Shown here: piece after piece, positions 27,873 to 38,262 of the stretch | Numbering within the stretch: the first letter of the stretch is position 1 | Layout: the number at the start of each line of letters is the position of its first letter | Virus record (IMG/VR): IMGVR_UViG_3300022540_000428 | Coordinates: 1 to 47,727 of that record | DNA: 47,727 nt | DNA from: a virus | Strand: one strand, 5' to 3' | Notes under the pieces: generated by a model | Databases searched by the model: none | Told to the model about the DNA's origin: nothing | The model's input: only the letters and a program-made list of their open reading frames with translations | Program-made: the position numbers and the translations under genes

Positions 27873-28757
27873 TTATATTTCTTTTTTTACAGAAAAATTA
27901 TCTATGTAAATATCATCAAAAGTCGTTGAGTAAAATTCAATTATAGGATTATCGTAAGCCGAAGTAAACTGTAATTGAATCCCTGTTGCTGTAGAGGTGA
28001 TTGTACCGTTTGTAATTGCAGTTGTGCCACCTACTCCATCAGCTTGTCTAATAATAACATCGTAATTACCAATTTCAAGGTCAAAGTTCATATAAACTTC
28101 ATCACCTTGTGCAATCACCCCATTAATAACACCGTCAAAAGCATCTGTATATAAATCTTCTCCATTATTCGTAAACATTTTATATCGAATACCACCATCT
28201 ATTGCAGAACTTGTCGCAGAAATATTTAATCCTAAACAAGGTACACCTGAACCAGCACTGTCACAATCAGGGTCAGCAAATAGCTCAGAACTTAATATTA
28301 AAACAGGAGCTAAAACAGTATCAGAAAGTTCCCAATTACCTATAGGAAAAGTAAAATCAACTCCGCTACTATCAAGAACAATATCAACCTTAGCTTGACC
28401 GTCAAGATGTTCACCACGATACACATCAACCTTATTTGCTACAGTATGATCATAATGAGAAGCCACCATCTTGTAATTAGTTATTAATACATCTGCTTCA
28501 ATAGCATCCTGAATCTCAATCAATCGTGCTAAAATATCAGTCAACTTATCAAACCATTCTGTATAAGCTATTGTACTTCCATCTCCTTCAATAAAATGTA
28601 GCTCAACAACAGCCCAACTTGAACCTGTAGGTAAAGGGAACTTAGTATCTGCTTTTCCACCTATACCAAACAGTAGTGAGTGCTGTGATGCTTGTGTAGT
28701 GTATGGTTCTGTGAGTTCAGCATTACTACCACTACCTGCATTTATTATTGAAGCCAT
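27873..28757 (-). CDS. tail protein with C-terminal carbohydrate-binding-like domain
   Basis: A 294-residue protein. The N-terminal 120 residues are mixed (QASQHSLLFGIGGKADTKF). The C-terminal 160 residues form a beta-sandwich of the carbohydrate-binding-module kind (EVYMNFDLEIGNYDVIIRQA; NPIIEFYSTTFDDIYIDNFS). Its location among fibre genes suggests a receptor-binding or decoration role. Confidence 0.7.
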   Translation of the reverse strand: MASIINAGSGSNAELTEPYTTQASQHSLLFGIGGKADTKFPLPTGSSWAVVELHFIEGDGSTIAYTEWFDKLTDILARLIEIQDAIEADVLITNYKMVASHYDHTVANKVDVYRGEHLDGQAKVDIVLDSSGVDFTFPIGNWELSDTVLAPVLILSSELFADPDCDSAGSGVPCLGLNISATSSAIDGGIRYKMFTNNGEDLYTDAFDGVINGVIAQGDEVYMNFDLEIGNYDVIIRQADGVGGTTAITNGTITSTATGIQLQFTSAYDNPIIEFYSTTFDDIYIDNFSVKKEI

Positions 28758-28799
28758 TTCTAACCCTATATATTTTTTAATATTATAACATATTAATTT

Positions 28800-30197
28800 T
28801 TACTCTTCATCATCAAGTATAGTCTGTGTGATTTCACTTGTATCATCTGCACTTATAAGTATTCCATTAACTAATGTTTTATTAATGCCCGTCACGTTCC
28901 CTGATTTAGTACCTTCTTTATTTATATAATAAAATTCACCATCACTTGACCATCCGGCATAATCACCATCAAATTGTAGTTTTTCTCCTGATGGATTTGT
29001 AATAGTATGTGGGTTTGGTGTATCTATCCTGTTATAAACATATCTGGCACTTTGGCTTTCACTAATATCTAAAGACCATTCATTAGGAATCCAATTACTA
29101 TAGCGGAATGAACCACCACTAGATCCTGCTCCCACTGTAATTTTAGATGATGGATTAATATCATCAAAGAAAATTATTTCATTATTGTCACATATAAATA
29201 GATTTTCCCTTCTATGTGAAATATTAGCTTGACCATTAGTTGAAATATTCAAATTATTAATTAGGGTACACCAAGTAGGATAACCCAATGTTTTACCCGT
29301 CTGATTAGGGTGAAAAAATTGAGGTACACAGGTTGGACAGTCAGTACAAGGTTGTTGAATTATATCCCATACATATTTCCTATTTATATCCGAATTATTA
29401 GGGTTATAACCATTGATGTTTGAAGTTCTTGTATTGTATTCTGTAGTTCCAATCGACCTATCAACTGTCATAAAAACTTCACCTATCACGTAACCGGCAT
29501 TATCTGGTAGTAGTGTTGTATAATAAACTGCTTCACGAGTGTAATTTAAAATATTATATTCATCCCATGTACCAACATAATATTCATCATTTGATATGAA
29601 AGTATTAGATGAAGGGTTAAATACTTCACCCCTTGAATCCCACTTCTCACCAAACAGTAGAGGTTCTATATAAACAACACCACCTTCTGTTCCTGATACA
29701 ACAATCGCTAAATTACTTAATCCTGAAAGTATATTCCAACTGTCTAACCTAACAACATCCCCATATTCTATATCATAGTCAGATAGGTTTGTGAAATATG
29801 TTACACCTTCTATTGATCCAAGTCCACCTATTACACTAGGGGTATATTGTACTTTAGCTAATACACCACGTACTTCACTTTCAGCATCAGGTTTATACAT
29901 ACCAATAACAGTTAAGTTAAATAATCCATGTGCTTGAACACATTTAATACTTGAAAAACCTTCTATCTCTATTTTTGGTGGGGGTATTTCTTCTTTATCA
30001 TCTTCTTCTTCATCTTCTTTTATAAAAAAGCACTGTTCTTGCTTTGATGATACTGAAAAACAATGTTCTTGCTTTGATGATACTGAAAAACATGCTCCCT
30101 CGTGATCAACAGCTTCTTCATCAGAAGGTACTTGCATTGTGAAAGTATTTGATCCAAGATTTGATACAGGTGTGAGTATATTACGTGCCTTTATCAT
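28800..30197 (-). CDS. tail tip protein of unknown function
   Basis: A 465-residue protein. Near the N-terminus a 10-residue unit is duplicated (HCFSVSSKQE then QCFFIKE), coded by two copies of 29 bases at 30034 and 30064, followed by an acidic run (EDEEEDDKEE). The central and C-terminal parts are beta-rich, with cysteine clusters (QQPCTDCPTCVPQFFHP). The cysteines could bind metal or cross-link. The start overlaps the upstream gene (ATGA). Confidence 0.72.
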   Translation of the reverse strand: MIKARNILTPVSNLGSNTFTMQVPSDEEAVDHEGACFSVSSKQEHCFSVSSKQEQCFFIKEDEEEDDKEEIPPPKIEIEGFSSIKCVQAHGLFNLTVIGMYKPDAESEVRGVLAKVQYTPSVIGGLGSIEGVTYFTNLSDYDIEYGDVVRLDSWNILSGLSNLAIVVSGTEGGVVYIEPLLFGEKWDSRGEVFNPSSNTFISNDEYYVGTWDEYNILNYTREAVYYTTLLPDNAGYVIGEVFMTVDRSIGTTEYNTRTSNINGYNPNNSDINRKYVWDIIQQPCTDCPTCVPQFFHPNQTGKTLGYPTWCTLINNLNISTNGQANISHRRENLFICDNNEIIFFDDINPSSKITVGAGSSGGSFRYSNWIPNEWSLDISESQSARYVYNRIDTPNPHTITNPSGEKLQFDGDYAGWSSDGEFYYINKEGTKSGNVTGINKTLVNGILISADDTSEITQTILDDEE

Positions 30198-30334
30198 TTT
30201 GAAAATGGCTTTATTGTTATGATTGGTATAACTCTTGCATTGGTAGCAATTTTAGTACCACTTGATTTAGAAGATTTAGATGCGTTTATCTCCGATAATA
30301 CTGCCCTTGTAATTGTTTTTTTAACATTATTCAT
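30194..30334 (-). CDS. 46-aa basic micro-protein in the tail cluster
   Basis: A 46-residue basic peptide (MNNVKKTITRAVLSEINASK). It overlaps its neighbours by 8 bases upstream and 4 bases (ATGA) downstream, which supports it as a real gene. No family is recognised. Confidence 0.6.
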   Translation of the reverse strand: MNNVKKTITRAVLSEINASKSSKSSGTKIATNARVIPIITIKPFSK

Positions 30335-30665
30335 ATCGTATCGCCCTCACTTCTGTTTTAATACTCTTACTTGTTATAAGTGTAGTTAATGATTTAACTA
30401 AATATGGAATACCATATACATTAATCACCATATTTTTAGTCATAAAGGTTTCATGTGTAGAAAACCTTATTTCATTTATCTTATATGAATTTTTAAGAAA
30501 CTCAGATAAAGCACGTTCCTGTGCTAAAGATTCTGTATCTAATAATGGATCAGATTTTGTTAGTTCTCCTGTATTCCCATTCTCTATTTGAAATTTCCAC
30601 TCAACCAAAGGTGTTGCTTCAGCCTTGTAATCCTCTGTTATGGTTTGACTATTTACTTCATACAT
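30327..30665 (-). CDS. hypothetical tail protein
   Basis: A 112-residue protein (QTITEDYKAEATPLVEWKFQ at the N-terminus, VINVYGIPYLVKSLTTLITS near the C-terminus). Mixed alpha/beta. It sits directly after the hub-like protein. No family is recognised; probably structural. Confidence 0.7.
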   Translation of the reverse strand: MYEVNSQTITEDYKAEATPLVEWKFQIENGNTGELTKSDPLLDTESLAQERALSEFLKNSYKINEIRFSTHETFMTKNMVINVYGIPYLVKSLTTLITSKSIKTEVRAIRYE

Positions 30666-30674
30666 ATTTTACTC

Positions 30675-32444
30675 CTATCCATTCACATTTGCAGTTAATG
30701 TAATTGATGTTCTATTTTTTATACCTGAAGTATCTATCACATAATCACCATCCACAAACACCCATATCTTTACAATCCCAAAATCATCAACAACTACAGT
30801 ATCACTTGCTAAGTCAGGTTTAACATAACTTAATGTCAACCCTTTGACTTCAGTTACTTCAACACCAAGTTTCTCTGCAATATTAACAGGTATATATTGA
30901 TCTAATTCACATGGGATGCTACTAAGATCATCGTAATCAATACCATCTAATTCATACTCACATATCTGACCTGTATTATTATTCCGGATAACCATTGTTA
31001 TTTCACCATGTTCAATATTTGGAAACTGAATAGTATGTTTTATACCTGTAACTTCATAAGATACTACAAGTCTAGGGTAGTATTGTGTGAATTGAAAGAA
31101 GTGACCATCAGCATCCTGTTCTTGTGTATGAGGTACTACAATACCGGCTGATTTAGCGTCTAAAGTATTACTTATATTATATCGTGGTCTGTACCTATAA
31201 TTACCTGATTCCATCTGTTCAAGTTTAGCATCTTCAACAGATGTGTAAGGAATACTAGAATCAGATACAACATCACGTATGATCTGTAGATTCTTATCAT
31301 AAAATATAAACTCAGGATCACCACCTATTGTATATACAAAGAACCCTTTTGGGTACATCATTTCTTTAGGTGTTATACAAGTCATATCTCCATCCGTTGA
31401 TGCACCTAAACAATCACCTGATAGGAAACCTTGAAACATTAATATCTGATCCAAATAAAACAAATCAAAACTTACGAATCTCCCTATAGGAGTATTTGAT
31501 ATGTTTGTATAACCCTTGTAGCAATATGCTGTGTAACTTACTACTAATGTACCTCTTTTTAAAGTATTAAAGTAAATTACATTATGTCCTGATTCAAAGT
31601 TGTAATCTGAAACATTTGCACCATTCAAAGTAATTGATTCAATACTTTTTATTGCACCATCTAATCTGATTAAGTCTTGATCCAATAAACTGTTTGTTTC
31701 ATCTCTACTAATATTTATTGGTGTTAATGGTGATATTCCAACACTGTGTTCTATCAATCCATTAGGGTTTGGATATACAAATATCTCACCTGTACATTCA
31801 TCTATTTCAGCATATATTTTGTTCTTTGATATAATATCACTTGTTTCACTACCTCCATTTCGTATAGTGATAAACCCAACACCTTTATTATAAACACTAT
31901 GTTTTGATTCAACAAAATTAAATATATCAATAGGAGGTATTTCTATTCCATTTTCTGTGATCGCTTTATTTGGTTGAATTTGAATACCTGATCCATCATC
32001 CCAAAACTCAGCACCGGTTATATTTGCTATATTAGATAAGGCTGATAACATAGTTCCTGTTCTTTTATAACTACCACCAAAATCAAGATTACCTGCTGTA
32101 ATGTTAATAGGTACTCCCGAATTACTTGCGTATAAAGCACACAGCTCATGGGATGTTGTTGCTTCATCAAACCCCTCTGTAAACGTTGAATAAGGTTCTG
32201 TTAATTTTGCTCCTTCAGTTCTACACTCAACTTTATATAATAGTTTACTTATTTTACTTATACTATATACAAAACCTGTGAAAGTTCTATCTCCAAAATT
32301 AATTACAACTATTGATTCGGCTTGTGGTTGTTCATCCATATCAAAAAAAGCCACATCATAAAATCTATTCATCTCTTCAGATATTCTACATTTCTCAACC
32401 GCCTTAACAACTCCATTTATCGATACATTAAATACTTGTGTCAT
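30675..32444 (-). CDS. baseplate hub-like tail tip protein
   Basis: A 589-residue protein. The N-terminal 90 residues (VSINGVVKAVEKCRISEEMN; IVVINFGDRTFTGFVYSISK) show the split-barrel pattern of tail-tip hub proteins of the T4 gp27 type. The next 100 residues (EATTSHELCALYASNSGVPI; NITGAEFWDDGSGIQIQPNK) match the second hub domain. The remainder is beta-rich. It overlaps the gene upstream by four bases. Confidence 0.72.
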   Translation of the reverse strand: MTQVFNVSINGVVKAVEKCRISEEMNRFYDVAFFDMDEQPQAESIVVINFGDRTFTGFVYSISKISKLLYKVECRTEGAKLTEPYSTFTEGFDEATTSHELCALYASNSGVPINITAGNLDFGGSYKRTGTMLSALSNIANITGAEFWDDGSGIQIQPNKAITENGIEIPPIDIFNFVESKHSVYNKGVGFITIRNGGSETSDIISKNKIYAEIDECTGEIFVYPNPNGLIEHSVGISPLTPINISRDETNSLLDQDLIRLDGAIKSIESITLNGANVSDYNFESGHNVIYFNTLKRGTLVVSYTAYCYKGYTNISNTPIGRFVSFDLFYLDQILMFQGFLSGDCLGASTDGDMTCITPKEMMYPKGFFVYTIGGDPEFIFYDKNLQIIRDVVSDSSIPYTSVEDAKLEQMESGNYRYRPRYNISNTLDAKSAGIVVPHTQEQDADGHFFQFTQYYPRLVVSYEVTGIKHTIQFPNIEHGEITMVIRNNNTGQICEYELDGIDYDDLSSIPCELDQYIPVNIAEKLGVEVTEVKGLTLSYVKPDLASDTVVVDDFGIVKIWVFVDGDYVIDTSGIKNRTSITLTANVNG

Positions 32445-33400
32445 ACATTAACCCTTGTTATAATTCGTGGTACTTTTGGTTGCTCTATAGTGTAAACAAA
32501 GTTAAATTTACTTTCTGCTTGTGCTTGTTGGATGCTATATGCAAAAGTGAAAAGACTTGATTCTGCTATAATTGCCTGTGCTGAAGCACTACCAGTTACT
32601 TCTATAGAACCTGTTGATTCAGGTGAATATTGGGTAACTTCTGCACTACCATTTACTTCTATAGAGCCTGTTGATTCAGGTACATATTGGGTAACTTCTG
32701 CACTACCTGTAATTGTTATTACACCTTCTGATTGAGGTAAAGTATATGCTTCTGCACTACCTGTAATTGTTATTGTTCCTGTTGATTCTGGTTTTAAATA
32801 ACGACCTTCATCATTTAGATCATCCACAAATGCTTGGTTTTTTGCATCTGAATATAATCTTACATTTGAAACATAACCATTATAATATCTATTTGTATCA
32901 TTATAACCTTTACCTATCCATAAAGTATTACTATGTAAACTTGTTAATGTATCATCATTGGAACTATTAAGCACACCATCAAGGTATACCTTTACCCCAC
33001 TACTATCCCTTACAGCAACAATATGAGTATATTCTGAATTTGACAATGAAAAAGCATCTGCTACTAAATCTGTTCCCCCTGTGGTTTCAGCTTGGAATAC
33101 CCAACCACTAGCTGAATATCCTTGTATCCTAAATCCACCTGCTCCGTCTGTTTCAAACTTTCCCAAGATTCCTTCATAATTATTTGGTGTACTGTTTACA
33201 GGTTTCACCCATAATGATATAGTATATTCTTCTGTACTAATTGGGTTTGTTGCATAAATATAATCATCTAAGCCATCAAAGTAGGTATCTTCTCCACTAA
33301 ATACTACTCCACCACCAACTATACCATCGTATGTATTTGTTTCATCATCTGCATTGTCATAAAGAAGATAATGTGCTACTAAGTTGGTATCTAATGCCAT
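32441..33400 (-). CDS. tail protein with LamG domain and tandem repeats
   Basis: A 319-residue protein. Residues 1-205 are a concanavalin/LamG-type domain (FDGLDDYIYATNPISTEEYT; HIVAVRDSSGVKVYLDGVLN; LWIGKGYND). Then four 18-19-residue repeats follow (ESTGSIEVNGSAEVTQYVP type), and a short basic end (PKVPRIITRVNV). LamG domains bind glycans, so it is a candidate receptor-binding or decoration protein at the tail. Confidence 0.82.
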   Translation of the reverse strand: MALDTNLVAHYLLYDNADDETNTYDGIVGGGVVFSGEDTYFDGLDDYIYATNPISTEEYTISLWVKPVNSTPNNYEGILGKFETDGAGGFRIQGYSASGWVFQAETTGGTDLVADAFSLSNSEYTHIVAVRDSSGVKVYLDGVLNSSNDDTLTSLHSNTLWIGKGYNDTNRYYNGYVSNVRLYSDAKNQAFVDDLNDEGRYLKPESTGTITITGSAEAYTLPQSEGVITITGSAEVTQYVPESTGSIEVNGSAEVTQYSPESTGSIEVTGSASAQAIIAESSLFTFAYSIQQAQAESKFNFVYTIEQPKVPRIITRVNV

Positions 33401-33410
33401 TTCTTAACCC

Positions 33411-33818
33411 CTACGTAGCGTTTAGTGTAAGTTTACCTATTGCATACTCAAACGCTTGACCGTTTAAAATGGTGATAGCTGAAGATAATGGTAAATGAAT
33501 TATCATATCACCTGTTCCACCTGTACCGCTTTTCATTACTCCTACATGAGTCGCTTCTAACCAATTCCCTGTTGCAGTTACAAAAGTAATAAGAGAGGTG
33601 TTAGATACTGAACCATCTGTACCTGTAGCCAATGAAAACAACCCTGCAAGTGATTTTCTTGCATAACCATTACCCGTAAGCTCATTTGCAACTGAACCTG
33701 TATCTGTTGGATCTGCTGTAAAAATTGCTAAATAAGTTATTGCCGGTGTAGTATATTGTGTTACACCTGTAATTCCGTCTAAGTATTCGTTTTCGTGAGC
33801 GTCAGTCATATTTGCCAT
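33411..33818 (-). CDS. tail protein, paralogue of 27407-27802
   Basis: A 135-residue beta-rich protein with FTADPTDTGSVANELTGNGY followed by ARKSL, the same motif as the protein at 27407-27802. Also GNWLEATHVGVMKSGTGGTG. RBS AAAGGATAACGT. Duplication within the tail operon is likely. Confidence 0.75.
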   Translation of the reverse strand: MANMTDAHENEYLDGITGVTQYTTPAITYLAIFTADPTDTGSVANELTGNGYARKSLAGLFSLATGTDGSVSNTSLITFVTATGNWLEATHVGVMKSGTGGTGDMIIHLPLSSAITILNGQAFEYAIGKLTLNAT

Positions 33819-33821
33819 ACG

Positions 33822-34229
33822 TTATCCTTTTGTTTGTTTGGTATCTACTGAACCAAACCATTCTGTTTTTGTTGAACCTATTGGAATGTCTAATTGAAGC
33901 CAAAATGATTTATGACCACTTGCAGGTATTGTTACAGTTATAGGACTCTCATCCACCTCTGAACCTGTTAAATCACCAACTACCTGTGCATCACCCGTAC
34001 TCTCAAAAAGTATTGCTGTAAATACAGAGGTACTATCTTTTGAAAGGTCAGAGATCAACACATCTTCAGCACCATCATTTGCAATATAAAACTTCCGTGA
34101 AATAGTTGCTCCTGCACTTTGTTCTGATAAAAGTATCTCAGGAAATAAAGTACCCACGTCACCTGAAAATATTTCACTACCTATTACACCACCTGTATCA
34201 GCTATTGCTTTATGATATTTTAATGCCAT
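33822..34229 (-). CDS. minor tail protein candidate
   Basis: A 135-residue beta-rich protein with an Ig-like pattern (SAGATISRKFYIANDGAEDV; DESPITVTIPASGHKSFWLQ). Such domains decorate phage tails and bind cell surfaces weakly. It lies between the tape measure gene and the LamG protein. Confidence 0.68.
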   Translation of the reverse strand: MALKYHKAIADTGGVIGSEIFSGDVGTLFPEILLSEQSAGATISRKFYIANDGAEDVLISDLSKDSTSVFTAILFESTGDAQVVGDLTGSEVDESPITVTIPASGHKSFWLQLDIPIGSTKTEWFGSVDTKQTKG

Positions 34230-34230
34230 A

Positions 34231-34599
34231 TTAAACCTTTGCTAGTGGGATTATTACATTGTAATAACAAGCACCAACTGAAATAGGTGAGAAAACTATT
34301 TGTTTTTCATTAGCAAATCGTACTGTATCTGTTGTATCGTCAATATATATTATATCGTATTCCAAAGAAGTATACCATAATGCTTTTAGATCAGCTATAT
34401 TATCCTCACTTAACCACCCACTATCCCCCTTAGTTTCCAATGTAATATAAGGTGTTTCTATTGGTGCAGTAAATACAATATGCGTTCCCAACGTACTCAT
34501 TAACATTTCACCTTGCATGTTATTTGGTTCATTGAACTCTTTAACAAACAAAGGTTTATGAAGAACTATACTACCTATTTGCTTAACCATATTTTTCAT
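34231..34599 (-). CDS. minor tail (distal) protein candidate
   Basis: A 122-residue protein (VKQIGSIVLHKPLFVKEFNE; VFTAPIETPYITLETKGDSG). It begins just after the tape measure gene, overlapping its stop by four bases. This is the position of lambda gpM-type tail tip proteins. The assignment rests on position. Confidence 0.65.
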   Translation of the reverse strand: MKNMVKQIGSIVLHKPLFVKEFNEPNNMQGEMLMSTLGTHIVFTAPIETPYITLETKGDSGWLSEDNIADLKALWYTSLEYDIIYIDDTTDTVRFANEKQIVFSPISVGACYYNVIIPLAKV

Positions 34600-37500
34600 A
34601 GTCCACCTTCACTTTCAATAAATCTTACTAAAGATTCAGTATTTTCTCTATCACCCATCATCCTAAATGATTGATTACCTATATTTAGGTTAATAGGTGA
34701 CATATCACTAGGAGAGGTTAAATTACCTGCACCACCAACTACACCGCCCATAGCATAACCACGTGGTTTAGGATAGCTCATAGTGTTTATTGCATGAAGA
34801 ATACTAAGACCATAGGAATCAACTGCTTCACGCTTAACAACAAACTCACCGCCTGTTAACCTCGCTGATACTTTATCACTATCTGTAGGATCATAACCTG
34901 CAACCCTACCTGAACCTGTAAACATACCACCATTTGCAAATCTAGGTATTAACCCACCACCTGCTCTTGCTGAATGATAACGCTCATATACATCAACATA
35001 AGCCACCTGATTATTGATCCAAGCAATTAATTTGTTAACACCTTGTGTTGCCGGTGTAATATTGACATAAACCTTCATTGATGCTTCTTGTGTACCAACC
35101 CAACCAACAAACTGATCTATTGCTAATTTAGCCGGTAGAACATCACTTACTAATTCTTGTGTTACAGGTTTTTTTGACTTAGCATGAGATTCAATTTTAT
35201 CAATCTCTTTTTTAGCATCTTTTATATTAGTAACTACAACCATCTCATAATTACCATTGACAAGTTTAGTTTCTAATTTACTAACCTTTTTAGTAGTATC
35301 ATCAAGCTCTACATCTTCAGTAACTACAACCATCTCATAATTACCATTGACAAGTTTAGTTTCTAATCTACTAACCTTCTTATGTGATTCATCAAGATCT
35401 TCGTCATTAGCAACAACTACCATCTCATAGTTACCATTAACTAATCTACTCTCTAAATGATGTGTTTTCTTAGTTGCTTCATCAATATCTTTAACTTTAA
35501 CTTTAAGGTCAATACCCTTGTTATTAATCTTATCAATTTTCTCTTCAAGTTGTTGTGATGCTTGATCAAATTTCTCTTTATCTAACTTAGCAACTGCTTC
35601 AAGATGTTTACTTTTGAACTTAGCTACAGTTTCATCAAAATCTTTATTTATCTTTTCAAAATAATCCTGTTCATCAAAATCTTTTTTAGTTTCCTCTGCT
35701 GTTTTACCTAAATTCTTTAATGCTTCAAGTTGCTCTTTTTGCATTTTAAGTAAAGCTTGTTGACCTTCAAGTTCAAGTACAATTAGTTCCATCTTATTTG
35801 CATTTGCTTCAAGTTCTGCAATCTTTTTCTGATTGAGGATTTTAAGTTCACCTTCTTTTGTTTTCTTATAAATACTTAATGCTATTCTATATGTTTCATC
35901 AGAACTTGCAAGGATCTTACCATTCTCTTCAATAACAGAGGCAGAAAAACTTGAAGCCAATGATTTAGCCTCAGAATAGTATCTACTTGCTTCAGCTAAC
36001 CTACCCTCAGTTAATGCCTCTTCAGCCTTATTTGCTAAGTCCAATGCTCTGTTTCTATCTGATAAATATTTCTCATAAGAACTTAAATTCTTAGTTTTAC
36101 CTTCATACTCTAATGAATCATATTCCTCAATAATTTGAGATCTCATATCAGCATATTTTTTGATAATAGCTAATCGCTCTACTTCTATTTGTTTTTGTTT
36201 AAGTAAAAGACCTCTTTCAATTTTCTCAATCTTTTTAATAGCCTTATCAGTAGCGTTAACCCTTTTCTGTAATGTTTTATCATACTTATCAAAGTTATCT
36301 AATGCTTTTTGACTTATCTCTAAATTTTCAATTTGTGCATCAGTGGCTTTTTTAATTGCACCGGTTTCTTTTTCCCATGAGGATCCAAGTTGAACTAACT
36401 TCTGTTGTAGAGATGAAATAACTTCTTTTAATGTTTCTTTCTTTTGTATATATTCTTCAGTAGTTAAACTACCTTTTTTAAGAGTTTTTTCTTCCTGAAG
36501 TAATTTTGAAATTTCTTCTGATATTGCTTTAGCTAATTTAGCTCTTTCAACATTATTCTTACCAATCACACCTGTTTGATAATTAGTTGCTTCAACAATT
36601 CTATCAACGATTGAGGCATAATCCCTACTACCCTTATTCTCTAAATCCAAGAGTTTCTTTCTTTTTTTCCATGTATCTTGTAATCTGTCAATATAAATAG
36701 CTAAACCGGCTACAACTGCAACAATACCACCCGTTGCTAAAATAGTCCAACTCATCATAGCAGTACCTAATGCCATTACTTTTAATCTTGCTACAATTAA
36801 AAGTCCTGTAAACCGTGTAACGCTCATTCCGGCTGAACCCATACCAACTACAAAGGTTGCCAACATTTCACTCTTTAGAATCTTAAATGCAACACCTAAT
36901 GAAGCAACAACTTTTAATAAGTTCCTATTTTCAGATATGAATCCAATAGTCGTACCTGAAAACTTAGTTATAGTATCAGTTGTTAAGACTACGGCATTGA
37001 CTAAATTAATTAATGATTCAGCAAACATGTTTACTTCATCTTCATCCATACCCCTAATTGTTTCAGTCCACCCATCTAACATTTCACGTAATGCCGGTGT
37101 CATATCTGCAATAATCTTTATTGCAAGACCTTCTAATGCAGATAGTAAGTTCTTAAATGTTCCTGTTAAAGTGTCAACCATAGCTATTGCAGATTGTGTA
37201 GCAAAATCATTTGCCATAGCATCTCTTATTTTAGCTAAGTTTTCATGCACTTTTTCAAGATTGTTCATTAGTATTTCGGCTGAAGCAACTGCTTCTGTAC
37301 CAAATATCCTAGCCATAGCTTCATTTCTAGCTTCAGCATCAAGTTCTCTTAAACGATCCCTCACTATTCGCAACTGTTCTGTAAATGGTAATAGAACTTT
37401 CTTTCTTGTACCATCAGCTTGTTCAATCATTTTATACATACTAATATTTAACTGATCTAAGTATTTTTTAGCTTCAGGGTTTGATGCTAATCTTAACATA

Positions 37501-38231
37501 GCAATTTTTAATTGAGTACCGGCTTCAGCACCCCTTCTACCACCATCCGCAAGAAGTCCTAACATAGCTGTAGTTTCTTCTAAGGAAATATTATAACTAT
37601 TAGCTACTGCACCGGCTTTAGTTAAAGCATGACCAAGTTGTGTAACAGTTGTTGCAGATATTGTTGCACCTTTAGCAAATATATCTGTGATATTATTCAT
37701 ATCTGTTGCTTCAAGTCCATAGGTTTTCATAGAAGTTACAGTATAGTCAGTAGCTTCTTTCAAAGTGATCATACCAACAGATGCAAGATTTAACGTATCT
37801 CCAATACCTGCTAACATTTGTTCTGAGCTAAGACCGGCTAAAGCCATCTCATTCATACCCTCAGCAACCTGTGAAGCAGAAAATACAGTGGATTCACCTA
37901 ATGCCTTAGCCTTATCCTCTAACTCCTGTAATTGTATTGCTGTAGCACCTGAATAGATACCAAGTTTCTTAACGGATTGTTCAAATTTTGCAGTGATTAC
38001 CGTACTTGTAAGAAGTGTTTTGAAAGTTCCGTAAATTATCATTAATTTTGATACGTGTGCTGTAAGTGATTTAAAACTTCTAGTCATTTGACCTACTGCA
38101 TACTGATTAACCTTACCGCCCTTAGCTATGGTTTTATTCATAGCATCTATTTGTTTGGTAAGCCTTTTGATTTCACGTGAAGCGTCTGTTGCAACAGCGT
38201 TAATCTTTATCTGAATGTCAGTATCAGTCAT
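34596..38231 (-). CDS. tape measure protein
   Basis: A 1211-residue protein. The TP901-type domain is clear at about 90-270 (KALGESTVFSASQVAEGMNE; LGHALTKAGAVANSYNIS; GGRRGAEAGTQLKIAMLRLA). Hydrophobic helices lie at about 425-510 and a long coiled-coil region at about 515-940. Three 30-residue repeats with LETKLVNGNYEMVVV occur near 930-1010 and are nearly identical in DNA (35229 and 35319). At about 0.15 nm per residue the tail would be near 180 nm long. Confidence 0.95.
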   Translation of the reverse strand: MTDTDIQIKINAVATDASREIKRLTKQIDAMNKTIAKGGKVNQYAVGQMTRSFKSLTAHVSKLMIIYGTFKTLLTSTVITAKFEQSVKKLGIYSGATAIQLQELEDKAKALGESTVFSASQVAEGMNEMALAGLSSEQMLAGIGDTLNLASVGMITLKEATDYTVTSMKTYGLEATDMNNITDIFAKGATISATTVTQLGHALTKAGAVANSYNISLEETTAMLGLLADGGRRGAEAGTQLKIAMLRLASNPEAKKYLDQLNISMYKMIEQADGTRKKVLLPFTEQLRIVRDRLRELDAEARNEAMARIFGTEAVASAEILMNNLEKVHENLAKIRDAMANDFATQSAIAMVDTLTGTFKNLLSALEGLAIKIIADMTPALREMLDGWTETIRGMDEDEVNMFAESLINLVNAVVLTTDTITKFSGTTIGFISENRNLLKVVASLGVAFKILKSEMLATFVVGMGSAGMSVTRFTGLLIVARLKVMALGTAMMSWTILATGGIVAVVAGLAIYIDRLQDTWKKRKKLLDLENKGSRDYASIVDRIVEATNYQTGVIGKNNVERAKLAKAISEEISKLLQEEKTLKKGSLTTEEYIQKKETLKEVISSLQQKLVQLGSSWEKETGAIKKATDAQIENLEISQKALDNFDKYDKTLQKRVNATDKAIKKIEKIERGLLLKQKQIEVERLAIIKKYADMRSQIIEEYDSLEYEGKTKNLSSYEKYLSDRNRALDLANKAEEALTEGRLAEASRYYSEAKSLASSFSASVIEENGKILASSDETYRIALSIYKKTKEGELKILNQKKIAELEANANKMELIVLELEGQQALLKMQKEQLEALKNLGKTAEETKKDFDEQDYFEKINKDFDETVAKFKSKHLEAVAKLDKEKFDQASQQLEEKIDKINNKGIDLKVKVKDIDEATKKTHHLESRLVNGNYEMVVVANDEDLDESHKKVSRLETKLVNGNYEMVVVTEDVELDDTTKKVSKLETKLVNGNYEMVVVTNIKDAKKEIDKIESHAKSKKPVTQELVSDVLPAKLAIDQFVGWVGTQEASMKVYVNITPATQGVNKLIAWINNQVAYVDVYERYHSARAGGGLIPRFANGGMFTGSGRVAGYDPTDSDKVSARLTGGEFVVKREAVDSYGLSILHAINTMSYPKPRGYAMGGVVGGAGNLTSPSDMSPINLNIGNQSFRMMGDRENTESLVRFIESEGGL

Positions 38232-38262
38232 AATCTACCTTTCAATATTAATCAATATTATA

